Source of the DNA: UMGS1002 sp045586785
GTDB taxonomy: Bacteria > Bacillota > Clostridia > Oscillospirales > CAG-272
Length of the DNA: 34,368 nucleotides
Direction of reading: 5' to 3'
Assembly (NCBI GenBank): GCA_045586785.1
Contig: JAZNBA010000048.1
Coordinates: 1-34,368, forward strand
Each line of letters begins with the position of its first letter. Within the stretch, counting starts at the first letter, position 1. Positions 1-8,857 of the stretch are shown here, one piece after another. Under the pieces are notes generated by a model. That model worked only from the letters and a program-made list of their open reading frames with translations, was not told the DNA's origin and did no database searches. The position numbers were made by a program, and so were the translations under genes.

Positions 1-274
1 GAGAAGGCTATTTTAGGCGAAGTCCTTTCCGTAGATAAATATTATAATTGAAATATAGAAATTATAAATGTAAAAACGGGCGCAGGCGGTGGCCAAGTCG
101 GATCGTAGCCATGTCGTTCTGTGGGCCAAGGAGTTGTCCTAATATGTTGTCTTCCTAAGACCGCTTGGCCTCCGACTTTGGAGAAGGCTATTTTAGGCGA
201 AGTCCTTTCCGTAGATAAATATTATAATTGAAATATAGAAATTATAAATGTAAAAACGGGCGCAGGCGGTGGCC
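1..274. repeat. 94-bp exact direct repeat, copies at 1-94 and 181-274 (180-bp period)
   Basis: The sequence at 1-94 recurs without mismatch at 181-274. The copies diverge exactly after the GGCC at 91-94 and 271-274, inside the loop-proximal part of the ftsH terminator. The second copy continues into the 3' arm of that terminator. The first runs into an unrelated 86-bp segment. The window starts exactly at the repeat start, so this may be a tandem array of 180-bp units or an assembly-graph loop at a contig end. There is no open reading frame here. Confidence 0.9.
95..178. other. 84-bp segment closed by an 8-bp inverted repeat between the two direct repeats
   Basis: Positions 95-102 (AAGTCGGA) and 171-178 (TCCGACTT) are perfect inverted repeats. 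Inside, CTTGGCC at 164-170 complements GGCCAAG at 91-97 and also 124-130. On the minus strand a short GTCTT/AAGAC hairpin can form. The size and closing stem recall a tRNA, but no anticodon arm or T-loop is visible. Function unknown. Confidence 0.4.
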
Positions 275-283
275 TGCGCCCGT
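251..283 (-). terminator. Rho-independent terminator of ftsH
   Basis: Perfect 12-bp GC-rich stem (256-267 with 272-283), loop GGTG. On the minus strand it is followed by a T run (the A run at 252-256). It lies 15 bases past the ftsH stop and ends the minus-strand operon. Confidence 0.9.
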
Positions 284-297
284 TGGGGTGTTATTTT

Positions 298-2430
298 TTA
301 GTGCTTGACTTCGTCATCGGAGGGGGAAAAACGATTATCGTCGTCATCCTTGTTGTCTTTTTTATTGTTTTTGTCGTTGTCATCCTCACCGTAGATGCCG
401 TCACCAAAGCGGCTGTTCTTTTCTTTTTCAGCGGCTTCAGCCTCCTCGCGGCGCTTCTGCTCAAGCTCACGCTGACGGCGCTCGTTGTCCTCGCGGGAAC
501 GGCGGCGCTTTTCCTCAGCCATTTGCTCAAGCTGTTCGTAGGTGATGTCATCCTGCTCCATAGCTGCCTTGAACTGGTCGCCGTCCATTATCTCGTTCTT
601 GAGTAAGAAGCCTGCGATGAAATGCAGCTTGTCGATGTGCTCGGTCAGAATTGCGGTGCAACGCTTATAAGCCTTGTCGATAAGCGCGCGGATCTCCTCG
701 TCGATCTGGGCGGCAGTCTTTTCGGAATAGTCCTTGCCCGACGAGAAGTCTCGGCCGAGGAATACCTCGGAGCTGGAATGTTCGGAGCCGTAAAGCACGG
801 TGCCCAGCTTTTCGCTCATACCGTAGCGCATTATCATATTGCGCGCGGTCTTGGTAGCCTGCTGAATGTCGCCCGACGCGCCTGTGGAGATGTCTTCCAT
901 AACCAGCTCCTCGGCAATTCGTCCGCCAAGTGACATAACGATGTCCTCGAACATTTCGTTCTTGGAAGAGCAGAAGGTGTCTTCAACGGGGACAGAAACC
1001 GTAACACCGCCCGTGTTGCCCGCGGGAATGACGGAAATGAAGGTAACGGGGTCGGTGTGCTCACAGTAGAAGGAGGACACAGCGTGACCTGCCTCGTGGT
1101 AAGCGGTAAGCTTGTTGTCGTGTTCGGTTCTGACGCGGCTCTTTTTCTTGGGACCCAGCAGCATCTTCATGAACGCGTCCTCAACCTCATCCATACCGAT
1201 AAGGTTTTTGTTGCGGCGTGCCGCAAGCAGCGACGCTTCGTTGAGCAGGTTTGCAAGCTCGGCGCCCGTAAAGCCAACGGTCATCTGAGCGATCTTTGTA
1301 AAATCTACGGTGGATTCAAGAGGTTTGTTGCGCGCGTGGACCTTGAGTATCTCTTCGCGTCCGTGAATATCGGGATAACCGATAGTGACCTGACGGTCGA
1401 AACGACCGGGTCTGAGCAGTGCGGGGTCGAGAATGTCGGGGCGGTTGGTAGCGGCGATAACAATTATGCCGTCGTGAGAACCGAAGCCGTCCATTTCAAC
1501 CAGCAACTGGTTGAGCGTCTGCTCGCGCTCGTCGTGACCGCCGCCGAGACCCGCGCCTCTGTGACGACCGACTGCGTCGATCTCGTCTATGAATATGATG
1601 GCGGCAGGCGATTTGCGCGCGTTGTCAAACAGATCACGCACACGGGACGCGCCTACACCAACGTACATTTCAACAAAGTCCGAACCGGAAATGGAGAAGA
1701 AGGGAACACCCGCCTCGCCGGCGACTGCCTTTGCAAGCAGAGTTTTACCGGTACCGGGAGGGCCCACCAGCAGAACGCCGTGGGGTATCTTTGCGCCCAG
1801 ACGCGAGAACTTTGCGGGAGCCTTGAGGTATTCGACTATCTCTTCAAGCTCCTGCTTTTCCTCGTCCGCACCCGCAACATCCTTAAAGGTGACTCTGTCC
1901 TTGTCGTTGGGGTTGGGCATTTTGACCTTTGCCTTGGCAAAGGAGTTCATTTTGCCGGGACCGCCCTTGCCGCCCGATGCCTGGCGCATTGCGAAGAACC
2001 ACAGCGCGATAAGTGCGATGCCTATTATAATTATAGGAAGGAAGCTGACCCACCAGGGCATTGTGGTCTCGGGCTCGAAATCGTATTTTTCGAGATTTTG
2101 GTTCTGTGTGTATACGTCGATATTTCTGTCGAACTTATAAAGACTCAGCCCACTGAGCTGATAATAGTATTTTTGAGTTTTGTTGGTTATGTTGCCTGCT
2201 TCGTCGCGAGTCAGCTCGCCCGTCGCCTCGTCGACAACATACACTTCAAAAATCATTTTATAAGTGTTTTTGACCTCAAACTTTTTTACAAGGTCGTTTT
2301 CAAAAAAGTCCTCGACCTCATTGTACGTGCAGGGCTTGGCATCAGTGCCGCCTAAGAGCTGTGCGGCAACAAATACGATAAGACCCAGCACCACCAGATA
2401 AAAGATAATGACACTAGCGTTTTTTTTCAT
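298..2430 (-). CDS. ftsH: ATP-dependent zinc metalloprotease FtsH
   Basis: 710 aa membrane-anchored AAA+ protease that degrades misassembled membrane proteins and some short-lived cytosolic proteins. Visible in order: N-terminal TM helix (about 7-26), extracytoplasmic domain (27-125), second TM (about 128-147), Walker A GPPGTGKT (223-230), Walker B IIFIDEID (278-285), the second region of homology around RPGRFDRQ (340-347), and the zinc-protease motif HEAGH (445-449). The tail from about 636 is long, highly charged and low in complexity (many Glu/Arg, then Asp/Asn/Lys), longer than in B. subtilis FtsH, and probably disordered. ATG start with AGAGGA upstream. It is the last gene of the gdpP-rplI-dnaB-tilS-hpt-ftsH run, 30 bases after hpt, and is followed by a strong terminator. 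The tilS-hpt-ftsH order is conserved in Firmicutes. Confidence 0.97.
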   Translation of the reverse strand: MKKNASVIIFYLVVLGLIVFVAAQLLGGTDAKPCTYNEVEDFFENDLVKKFEVKNTYKMIFEVYVVDEATGELTRDEAGNITNKTQKYYYQLSGLSLYKFDRNIDVYTQNQNLEKYDFEPETTMPWWVSFLPIIIIGIALIALWFFAMRQASGGKGGPGKMNSFAKAKVKMPNPNDKDRVTFKDVAGADEEKQELEEIVEYLKAPAKFSRLGAKIPHGVLLVGPPGTGKTLLAKAVAGEAGVPFFSISGSDFVEMYVGVGASRVRDLFDNARKSPAAIIFIDEIDAVGRHRGAGLGGGHDEREQTLNQLLVEMDGFGSHDGIIVIAATNRPDILDPALLRPGRFDRQVTIGYPDIHGREEILKVHARNKPLESTVDFTKIAQMTVGFTGAELANLLNEASLLAARRNKNLIGMDEVEDAFMKMLLGPKKKSRVRTEHDNKLTAYHEAGHAVSSFYCEHTDPVTFISVIPAGNTGGVTVSVPVEDTFCSSKNEMFEDIVMSLGGRIAEELVMEDISTGASGDIQQATKTARNMIMRYGMSEKLGTVLYGSEHSSSEVFLGRDFSSGKDYSEKTAAQIDEEIRALIDKAYKRCTAILTEHIDKLHFIAGFLLKNEIMDGDQFKAAMEQDDITYEQLEQMAEEKRRRSREDNERRQRELEQKRREEAEAAEKEKNSRFGDGIYGEDDNDKNNKKDNKDDDDNRFSPSDDEVKH

Positions 2431-2460
2431 GAATTTCCTCTTTCGTTAGTACCTGCGCCG

Positions 2461-3006
2461 TTATTTGTTGGTATAGACGTCGGGGTGCAGAATACCGACG
2501 TAAGGCAGGTTGCGGTATTTTTCATTGTAGTCAAGCCCGAAGCCGACAACGAACTCATCGGGTATCTCGGCACCGGTGTAGTCGGGAGTGAAGGGGACCT
2601 CGCGGCGTGCGGGCTTGTCAAGCAGCGTGACGGTGCGTACGCTCTTGGCGCCGCGCTCGCGAAGCAGACCTGTCAGAAGATTGAGCGTGCGTCCGGAGTC
2701 AACGATATCCTCTACAATAAGAAGGTCAAGCTGCTCCAGGTCCTCGCGCTTGAGATCGAGAAGCACGCTGATACAGCCTGTGCTCTTGGTTTGGGAGCCG
2801 TAGGAGGAGACCTTCATAAATTCGATCTCGGCGTTTGTCTTCAGCTTTCCCATAAGAGCGGCGGTAAACATGACCGAGCCCTTGAGAATGGACACCAGCA
2901 CCAGCCGCTTATCGGCGTAGTCGCGGTCTATGTCGGCGGCTATGCGAGTCACTATACCGTCGATCTGTTTCTCAGAGAGAAGAACCTCTTTTATGTCCTT
3001 GTTCAT
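2461..3006 (-). CDS. hpt: Hypoxanthine (guanine) phosphoribosyltransferase
   Basis: 181 aa purine-salvage enzyme that joins hypoxanthine or guanine to PRPP, giving IMP or GMP. Type I phosphoribosyltransferase features are clear: LKG loop (41-43), the flexible-loop SYG region (68-70), the PRPP-binding signature LLIVEDIVDSGRTL (95-108), and the C-terminal base-binding stretch ending FGLDYNEKYRNLPYVG (156-171). Length is normal for the family. ATG start with AAAGGA six bases upstream. It sits between tilS and ftsH, as in Bacillus, where TilS and HprT are reported to regulate ftsH. Whether that holds here is inference. Confidence 0.96.
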   Translation of the reverse strand: MNKDIKEVLLSEKQIDGIVTRIAADIDRDYADKRLVLVSILKGSVMFTAALMGKLKTNAEIEFMKVSSYGSQTKSTGCISVLLDLKREDLEQLDLLIVEDIVDSGRTLNLLTGLLRERGAKSVRTVTLLDKPARREVPFTPDYTGAEIPDEFVVGFGLDYNEKYRNLPYVGILHPDVYTNK

Positions 3007-3058
3007 GATGATCCTTTCATTTATATATGTGTTTTATTTTTGTCGGATTCAGTGGGCA

Positions 3059-4051
3059 TCAAAGATGCCGGAAGTTTTTGCGTGGGTCGGGGACAAATAT
3101 AAGTCTTTTTTGCTTTATTTGCGCGCGCACAAGCCCGGGTAGGGACAGTGCCGAGTTGCCGACACCGCGCTGTATCAGCTCACAAAGCGCCGATATGTGG
3201 ACCTGCTCGGCTACCTTGCCGCCTGATGCGTCAGAGTAAAGACGAGAGAGCACGCGGGAAAGCAGCGCGGGGTGCAAAGCACGCAGCGAGGACAGTGTGT
3301 TTGCGTCATCGCCTGCGTCCGAAAAATATTTTTCCACCTGAGTTTGCATGAAATCCTCGTCCAGCCGCGCCGCGGCACACAGCCGAGCAGTGCTTGTAAG
3401 CACACCCGAATTCAGCTGCTTGAGGCGGGGAACAATGTGCATACGTATATAATTGCGGGAGTATACGTCATCGGAATTGGTGGCGTCGGTGACGAAATCC
3501 AGTCCGTTTTCGCGGCAGTATTCAATAATGTCGTCCTTTGAGGCGTGAAGCAGGGGACGGATAAGTATGCCGTCGCCAAACTCACGAGCCTCGGGAATTG
3601 AGCCCATGCCACGCAGACCCGAACCGCGGGATATGTTGAATATCAGCGTTTCAAGCAAGTCGTCGGCGTTGTGCGCGGTGGCAAGTATGGGAATGTTGTG
3701 CTCGCGCATAAGCCGCATGAAAAACTCATATCTGACGTCACGCGCCGCCTGCTCGATGCCGATGCCGCGCTCACGCGCCAGGGCAGGCACGTCGCAGTCC
3801 AGCGTGAAGCACTCAACTTCCAAGCCGTGACATATGTCGCGGCAAAAATCGCGGTCGCGCACAGCGTCATCACCGCGTATCATGTGATTGACGTGGGCGG
3901 CATAAAGAGGCGCGCCCGACTCGCGGCAGTATTCGCACAGCAGCGAGAGCAGAGCACGTGAGTCCGCGCCGCCCGAGAGGGCAAGCAGGATGGGCGTGCT
4001 TTCGGGCAGTCGCGACAGCAGATGCGGCGGTGTTAATAATTTGTTTGTCAT
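3059..4051 (-). CDS. tilS: tRNA(Ile)-lysidine synthetase TilS (short form)
   Basis: 330 aa. Modifies C34 of the CAU-anticodon tRNA-Ile to lysidine so that it reads AUA and accepts isoleucine. The N-terminal N-type ATP-pyrophosphatase domain is clear, with the PP-loop SGGADS at 26-31, followed by conserved regions such as ATAHNADDLLETLIFNISRG. It is shorter than the roughly 430-470 aa E. coli and B. subtilis enzymes and seems to lack a full C-terminal domain, which resembles the compact Aquifex type. No downstream frame continues the missing domain. ATG start; the ribosome site is weak (AGGA about 12 bases upstream), so coupling to dnaB translation is possible. 33 bases after dnaB, 52 before hpt. 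Confidence 0.93.
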   Translation of the reverse strand: MTNKLLTPPHLLSRLPESTPILLALSGGADSRALLSLLCEYCRESGAPLYAAHVNHMIRGDDAVRDRDFCRDICHGLEVECFTLDCDVPALARERGIGIEQAARDVRYEFFMRLMREHNIPILATAHNADDLLETLIFNISRGSGLRGMGSIPEAREFGDGILIRPLLHASKDDIIEYCRENGLDFVTDATNSDDVYSRNYIRMHIVPRLKQLNSGVLTSTARLCAAARLDEDFMQTQVEKYFSDAGDDANTLSSLRALHPALLSRVLSRLYSDASGGKVAEQVHISALCELIQRGVGNSALSLPGLVRAQIKQKRLIFVPDPRKNFRHL

Positions 4052-4084
4052 TATTGGGAATATTATCCTATATATTTTATACGC

Positions 4085-5431
4085 TTATTGCGGCAAAGTG
4101 TCTTCGTTGGCGATGGAACGGAACAAAGTATATTTGCCCACCCAGCCCATTTTGACATTGCCTGTTGAGCCGTGACGGTTTTTGGCTATAAGCACCTCTA
4201 CGATCTGACTCTCTCCTTCGCCTGCCGCTTTATCCGAGTTGTAATAATCGTCGCGGTAAAGGAACAGAATGGTGTCCGCGTCCTGCTCGATGCCACCCGA
4301 GTCACGCAGGTCGGAGATCATGGGGCGCTTGTCGGTACGGGAGTCGGTGGCACGGTTGAGCTGCGCGCAGCAGATAACGGGAACACCAAGCTCCTTTGCC
4401 ATGAGCTTGAGGTTTCGGGATATATCACCAACCTCCTGAGCCTTGTTGTCAAGGTGACGCTCACCCTGCATCAGTTGCAGATAGTCGATAACTACAAGAC
4501 CGAGATTGTTGACACGGCGCAGCTTAGCCTTCATGGCGGTGGCTGTTATGCCGGCGGAGTCGTCGATAAGCAGGTCAATGCCTGCCAGTCTGCCCGACGC
4601 TTCGGCGATCTTGGTCCAGTCCTCGGGAGTCAGCTTGCCGGAACGCAATGAGTAGCTGTCTACCATAGCTTCGCTTGCCAACATTCTTGTAACCAGCTGT
4701 TCGGCAGGCATTTCCAGCGAAAATACGCAAACAGCCTTTTTGGTTTTTTCGGCAACGTTTGAGGCGATGTTGAGCACAAAGCTGGTCTTACCCATACCCG
4801 GACGGGCGCCTACAATAACGAAATCGCCCTTTCCCATGCCCGCAAGGATCGAGTCAACGCCCGAAAATCCCGTGGGTGTGCCCAGAGCGGATTCGTCGCC
4901 CTCGTAAAGACGGTTGAGATTGGAATAAACGTCGCCCAGGACCTCGCGTATGTGACGGAAGTTGCGAGTGTCGCGGCCTTGCGCTATTTGAAAGATGCGG
5001 TTTTGCGCGTTGTCGATTATATGCGTGATCTCTTCCTGCTCGGAATATGCCGTTTCGGAAATGTCGCCGCAGGCGTCGATAAGCTGACGCAAAATGCTTT
5101 TTTCCTTGACTATGCGGGCGTAGTCCTTGATGTTGTGAGAGCCGGGGACCACCTCACCGATGGTGTGGATGTAATCCTCGCCGCCGGATTTGTCGTAAAT
5201 ACCCTTGCGCACCAACGTGTCCACCAGAGTTACAAGGTCGATGTCGTTGTCGGTCAGAAACATCTCGTGCATTGCGAGATATATCTGCTTGTGCTCGTCA
5301 AGATAAAAATCGTCTGACTTTATAAAGTCGGCTACCTCACGTATAGACTCGGGGTCTATCATGATCGCACCAAGCAGGGACTGCTCGGCGAGCAGTGAAA
5401 ACGGCAGCTTTCTGACAAGTTCGTCGTTCAT
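4085..5431 (-). CDS. dnaB: Replicative DNA helicase DnaB (DnaC in Bacillus naming)
   Basis: 448 aa hexameric helicase that unwinds DNA 5' to 3' at the fork and contacts primase. The N-terminal DnaB domain starts at about residue 10 (LLAEQSLLGAIM). The RecA-like motor has Walker A GARPGMGKT (208-216), Walker B GLVVIDYLQLM (311-321), and the DnaB signatures QLNRATD (357-363) and SDLRDSGGIEQDAD (373-386). Length is typical and there is no intein. It lies 16 bases after rplI. No clear Shine-Dalgarno precedes the ATG, which suggests translational coupling. The gdpP-rplI-dnaB order matches the yybT-rplI-dnaC cluster of Firmicutes. Confidence 0.97.
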   Translation of the reverse strand: MNDELVRKLPFSLLAEQSLLGAIMIDPESIREVADFIKSDDFYLDEHKQIYLAMHEMFLTDNDIDLVTLVDTLVRKGIYDKSGGEDYIHTIGEVVPGSHNIKDYARIVKEKSILRQLIDACGDISETAYSEQEEITHIIDNAQNRIFQIAQGRDTRNFRHIREVLGDVYSNLNRLYEGDESALGTPTGFSGVDSILAGMGKGDFVIVGARPGMGKTSFVLNIASNVAEKTKKAVCVFSLEMPAEQLVTRMLASEAMVDSYSLRSGKLTPEDWTKIAEASGRLAGIDLLIDDSAGITATAMKAKLRRVNNLGLVVIDYLQLMQGERHLDNKAQEVGDISRNLKLMAKELGVPVICCAQLNRATDSRTDKRPMISDLRDSGGIEQDADTILFLYRDDYYNSDKAAGEGESQIVEVLIAKNRHGSTGNVKMGWVGKYTLFRSIANEDTLPQ

Positions 5432-5447
5432 GTCTTATCGGTATTTA

Positions 5448-5894
5448 TCAGTTGGAGCAGACAAGAACGTTTATCTTGCCAACTACGTCGGTGTAAAGCT
5501 TAATGTCCAGAGAATAGTTGCCGTAAGCCTTGATGGGGTCGGCAATGGTGATCTTGCGGCGGTCGACTACGATCTTGTGGTCGCGCTCAAGGGCTTCCGC
5601 CACATCCTTTGCGGTAACCGAGCCGTAAAGTCTGCCGTCGGCACCCGCGCCCATTTTGACCTTTACCAATACGCCCGAAAGCTTTTCGGCAATAGCCTGC
5701 GCCTCTGCGCGCTCTACATCTATTTTATGCTGACGGGAAGCCTCGCGGTTCTTGATGTCGGCAACAGCTTTTTTGTCAGCGGGAATAGCCAGACCCTTGG
5801 GGAAGAGAAAATTACGGGCGTAGCCGTCAGACACGTTGATTATCTGATCTTTTTTGCCCTGACCCTTAACGTCGGCGGTCAATACTACTTGCAT
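5448..5894 (-). CDS. rplI: 50S ribosomal protein L9
   Basis: 148 aa, the standard length. L9 binds 23S rRNA at the base of the L1 stalk and affects frame maintenance. The N-terminal globular domain signature is intact (MQVVLTADVKGQGKKDQIIN, then GYARNFLFPKGLA). It is followed by a charged connecting helix and a C-terminal domain with the SVTAKDVAEAL stretch. ATG start with AAAGGA about 10 bases upstream. Situated between gdpP (26 bases upstream) and dnaB (16 bases downstream). Confidence 0.97.
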   Translation of the reverse strand: MQVVLTADVKGQGKKDQIINVSDGYARNFLFPKGLAIPADKKAVADIKNREASRQHKIDVERAEAQAIAEKLSGVLVKVKMGAGADGRLYGSVTAKDVAEALERDHKIVVDRRKITIADPIKAYGNYSLDIKLYTDVVGKINVLVCSN

Positions 5895-5920
5895 GATTTT
5901 ATTTCCTTTCTTGTGTCGTT

Positions 5921-7987
5921 TTATTTGTCGTTCAAATATTTATCGATAGCGGCTGTAAGTACCTCAACAGCTTTGTCCATGGCACCGTCCACCTGCGCGC
6001 CTGCGGCCTCAAAGTGACCGCCGCCGCCAAGCTGCTCAAGTATGAGCTGGACGTTTATGTTGCCGGAGGAACGTGCGGATATGCGGATAGAGTCGCCTGT
6101 CTGCACCAGTGCGAAGGCGGCTTCTACCTGACGGACGGACAAAAGCTTGTCAGCCGCCTTGGAAGCGGCGGTGCGGTCGTATTCGGCAGAGCCTGTGCCG
6201 CTGCTGCGTGTGATGGCAATGTTGTTACGGTATATCTGAATATTGCGGCTGAACTTTGCCTCGGCGAGAAATTCGTCGATGTTTTCTTCAAAGAACGCAC
6301 GTGCCTGATCCGGCTTTGCGCCCTCGTTTTGCAGATAAAGCGCGGCGGAGAAGGTACGGGGACCTGTTTCCTTGGAGAAATGCTTGGTGTCAAGCATAAT
6401 TCCCGCCAGCATTGCGGTTGCCTCGTCACGCTGCAGCGTTCCGCCGGGCATGCTTTGCTCCAGTATCTCGGAGACAAGCTCGCAGGCGGAGGAGGCGGCG
6501 GGGTCGATGTAGTTTACAAGAGGCTCGAAGTCGAACTTTGCCATCTGTCTGTGGTGGTCGATAATGGCGATCTTCTCGACGTTATCGGCAATTTCGGGTG
6601 CCTCGATTATTTTGAAATTGTTTGCGTCGCAAATGATGAGCAGTGTGTCGGGACGGACAAGGTCGATGCCTGCCAGCGCGTCCACGAACATATCGCGGTA
6701 TTCGTCATATTTTGACAGCTTTCTCTGTACCGTTGCAAGGCTCTCGCTCTTCAGATCCGAAACGATTTTGACGGGGACTCCGCAGTACATGGCAAGCCGC
6801 GCCATGCCCACACAGGAACCTATGCAGTCAAAGTCGGGATTTTTGTGTCCCATGATAATGACGTTGGATGCTTCGGCTATCTTGTTGCACAGCACGCCCG
6901 CGTGAACTCTGGAGCGAACACGGGTGCGTTTTTGAATACTCTTGCTTTTGCCGCCGAAATATTCGGTATCCATGCCCTCGCGGCGCAACGCGACCTGGTC
7001 GCCGCCGCGCCCCAATGCTAAGTCAAGGGCGTTGGAGGCTTCCGCCTCGCGGGCGGCAAGTGTACCCGAGCCCGCGAATATACCCATCGATACGGTGACG
7101 GACATATTGTCGTCGCCAAGTCTTACGTCGCGGACGGAGTCGAGTATCTCAAATTTATTTTTGACGCACTCCTCCAGCTTTTCCTGCGAGATAAACAAAA
7201 TGTATTTGTCTCGGTCGTATTCGCGCATGATTCCGTTCATGGCGGTGGCCCATTTTTTGAGTATGGACTCGATCTCGTTGGCGGCGGCGCGATGGCTGAC
7301 GCGGACGTACTGAGCCAGCTCCTCAAGGTTGTCAATGACTATGAGCGCGACTACGGGATTTTCTCTGTGCATCTTGTCCTCAAGATCCACAAGAGACGTG
7401 ATGTCGGTAAAGGTTATAAGGCGGCAGTCGTTGCCGTTGACCGCCATGGGGTAACCGAAGGCTACGTATTTGCGGCGGCGTATGGTAACACGCAGACCGT
7501 CGCCCGAGGCGACCTTGTCCGAGCTTGCCTTGTCAAGGTCCAGTGAAAGCTGGCCTTCGGGCTCGCTGGCTTTGATTATTTCCTCGGCGGTGGCTGAGCA
7601 AAAGTCTTCGACGCGCGAGATGCCCGCGAGCTTTCCCGAGAGCAGATCGTCAAAGGCGGAGTTTGTGGCGGTTATGTGCCCGTCGGGTGCTGTGACAACG
7701 TAGGGGAGCTCGACGGTCTCGTCAAACATCTGAGACAGCTCCTTGTTGAAAGCGTCCGCGCGTTCCAGCTCACGTGCGATCTTTTTTAATTTGTTTCTGA
7801 CAAGCACAAAGCTGAATATGGCGGCGTAAATATACAGAACAGTAAGGGCTATGCCAAGAATGAGGGGAGGGAATTCGGTAAGTGCGCAGAGCACTGTGTA
7901 AAGTGCCAACATGAAAATGCCGATAAGTATACATATTGTCAGCGGTATTCTGACATCGGCGGGTGACGGGATGCGTTTCTTTTTCAA
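5921..7987 (-). CDS. gdpP: Cyclic-di-AMP phosphodiesterase GdpP (YybT family)
   Basis: 688 aa membrane protein that hydrolyses c-di-AMP, a messenger controlling potassium and osmolyte balance and wall stress. Two N-terminal TM helices (about 14-36 and 40-63), a PAS-like domain (about 90-195), a degenerate GGDEF domain (about 210-340) lacking a diguanylate cyclase GGDEF motif, then DHH and DHHA1 domains. Catalytic motifs look complete: HKNPDFDCIGS (381-391), CDANN (453-457), DHHR (477-480) and GGGGHFEAAG (654-663). The start is TTG at 7985-7987 with AAAGGAGG six bases upstream. It is first in the minus-strand operon, under the promoter at 8054-8082. Confidence 0.95.
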   Translation of the reverse strand: MKKKRIPSPADVRIPLTICILIGIFMLALYTVLCALTEFPPLILGIALTVLYIYAAIFSFVLVRNKLKKIARELERADAFNKELSQMFDETVELPYVVTAPDGHITATNSAFDDLLSGKLAGISRVEDFCSATAEEIIKASEPEGQLSLDLDKASSDKVASGDGLRVTIRRRKYVAFGYPMAVNGNDCRLITFTDITSLVDLEDKMHRENPVVALIVIDNLEELAQYVRVSHRAAANEIESILKKWATAMNGIMREYDRDKYILFISQEKLEECVKNKFEILDSVRDVRLGDDNMSVTVSMGIFAGSGTLAAREAEASNALDLALGRGGDQVALRREGMDTEYFGGKSKSIQKRTRVRSRVHAGVLCNKIAEASNVIIMGHKNPDFDCIGSCVGMARLAMYCGVPVKIVSDLKSESLATVQRKLSKYDEYRDMFVDALAGIDLVRPDTLLIICDANNFKIIEAPEIADNVEKIAIIDHHRQMAKFDFEPLVNYIDPAASSACELVSEILEQSMPGGTLQRDEATAMLAGIMLDTKHFSKETGPRTFSAALYLQNEGAKPDQARAFFEENIDEFLAEAKFSRNIQIYRNNIAITRSSGTGSAEYDRTAASKAADKLLSVRQVEAAFALVQTGDSIRISARSSGNINVQLILEQLGGGGHFEAAGAQVDGAMDKAVEVLTAAIDKYLNDK

Positions 7988-8053
7988 GGTGGGCCTCCTT
8001 TCCCGGGTTAAGTTTATGTCGATCTTCTGAATTGCATATTATACTATTATAGT

Positions 8054-8082
8054 ATTATATCATATAATTGTGTATTTGTAAA
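8054..8082 (-). promoter_or_regulatory. Sigma-A-type promoter of the gdpP operon
   Basis: On the minus strand TTTACA (8077-8082) and a perfect TATAAT (8054-8059) are separated by 17 bp. The transcription start would fall near 8047, giving a leader of about 60 nt before the TTG start. It is divergent from the rimP promoter 130 bp away. Confidence 0.85.
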
Positions 8083-8207
8083 CACCATAATTGAACTATT
8101 TGTGACGGAGAAGAGAATAAGACGAGAATTTTTGCGACCAAAGCACACGCGTCAAACACGATTTTTTGCCTATTTTAATAAAAATACAAAAAAATCTTGA
8201 AAACCTA

Positions 8208-8236
8208 TTGCAATTATGAAATAAGTGTGGTATAAT
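8208..8236 (+). promoter_or_regulatory. Sigma-A-type extended -10 promoter of rimP-nusA-infB operon
   Basis: TTGCAA (8208-8213), 17-bp spacer, TATAAT (8231-8236), with the extended -10 dinucleotide TG at 8228-8229. The transcript would start near 8243, about 70 nt before rimP. Confidence 0.88.
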
Positions 8237-8265
8237 ACATATGAACTATGAAGATTACGATGTTG

Positions 8266-8289
8266 GGAGTGGGTCGCAAGACCCACTCC
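8266..8289 (+). promoter_or_regulatory. Perfect leader hairpin upstream of rimP
   Basis: Nine-base-pair perfect stem GGAGTGGGT/ACCCACTCC with loop CGCAAG, inside the rimP 5' UTR and 23 nt before the start codon. There is no U-tract, so it is not an ordinary terminator. I recall GTGGG/CCCAC hairpins before rimP in other Firmicutes, but this cannot be verified here. It may regulate the operon through NusA or protect the mRNA 5' end. Confidence 0.6.
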
Positions 8290-8312
8290 TAATTGCTGAA
8301 AAGGAATAAATT

Positions 8313-8786
8313 ATGGCAAATCAGAAAAATATTGCGGGTACCGTCCGCGAATTGCTTACCCCCACGGCAGATACCATGGGCTATGAGCTGTGGGATGTTG
8401 AGTTTGTCCGCGAGGGCGCGCGCCGCATTCTCCGCATTACCATTGATAAGCCCGAGGGCATCAATATTGATGACTGCGAGGCGTTTCACCGCGCGATCGA
8501 CCCACTGCTTGACGAGGCAGACCCCATTGACAGCGCGTATTATCTTGAGGTCAGCTCGCCCGGCGTTGAGCGCGACCTGAAATACGATTTCCACTTTGCC
8601 GCATGCGAAGGCGAAGAGGTGGAGGTGCGCCTGTTTGCTCCGGACGAAAAAGGACGTAAGTCCATAAAGGGCACACTGGTAGGCCTTGAGGAGGGCAACA
8701 TAGTCGTAAGACTTGCCGACGGCGACGTAAAGATCGCCCGCGCGGCAGCCTCCAAGGTAAAGACAGTGTTCGATTTCGGAGACTGA
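8313..8786 (+). CDS. rimP: Ribosome maturation factor RimP
   Basis: 157 aa, normal length. RimP binds the 30S subunit and assists late maturation around S12. Family sequence features are visible: an N-terminal GYELWDVEFVREGARRILRI stretch, a central region in which the D-C-E of NIDDCEAFHRAID is typical, the YYLEVSSPGVERDL signature, and a C-terminal SH3-like beta domain ending KVKTVFDF. ATG start with AAGGA upstream. First gene of the operon and 71 bases from nusA, the standard partner. Confidence 0.95.
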   Translation: MANQKNIAGTVRELLTPTADTMGYELWDVEFVREGARRILRITIDKPEGINIDDCEAFHRAIDPLLDEADPIDSAYYLEVSSPGVERDLKYDFHFAACEGEEVEVRLFAPDEKGRKSIKGTLVGLEEGNIVVRLADGDVKIARAAASKVKTVFDFGD

Positions 8787-8857
8787 GCACTGCCCATTTG
8801 AAACGTAAAATAAAAAACCGAACAAGATATATTTGATTGAAAGGAAATTGATCCGCC

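Noticed and set aside
95..178. tRNA gene on the minus strand
   Set aside because: A 7-8-bp acceptor-like stem and a D-arm-like stretch exist, but there is no pairing anticodon stem and no T-loop sequence.
1057..2355. Open frame of 432 aa opposite ftsH
   Set aside because: Antisense shadow. The ftsH frame carries all AAA and zinc-protease motifs.
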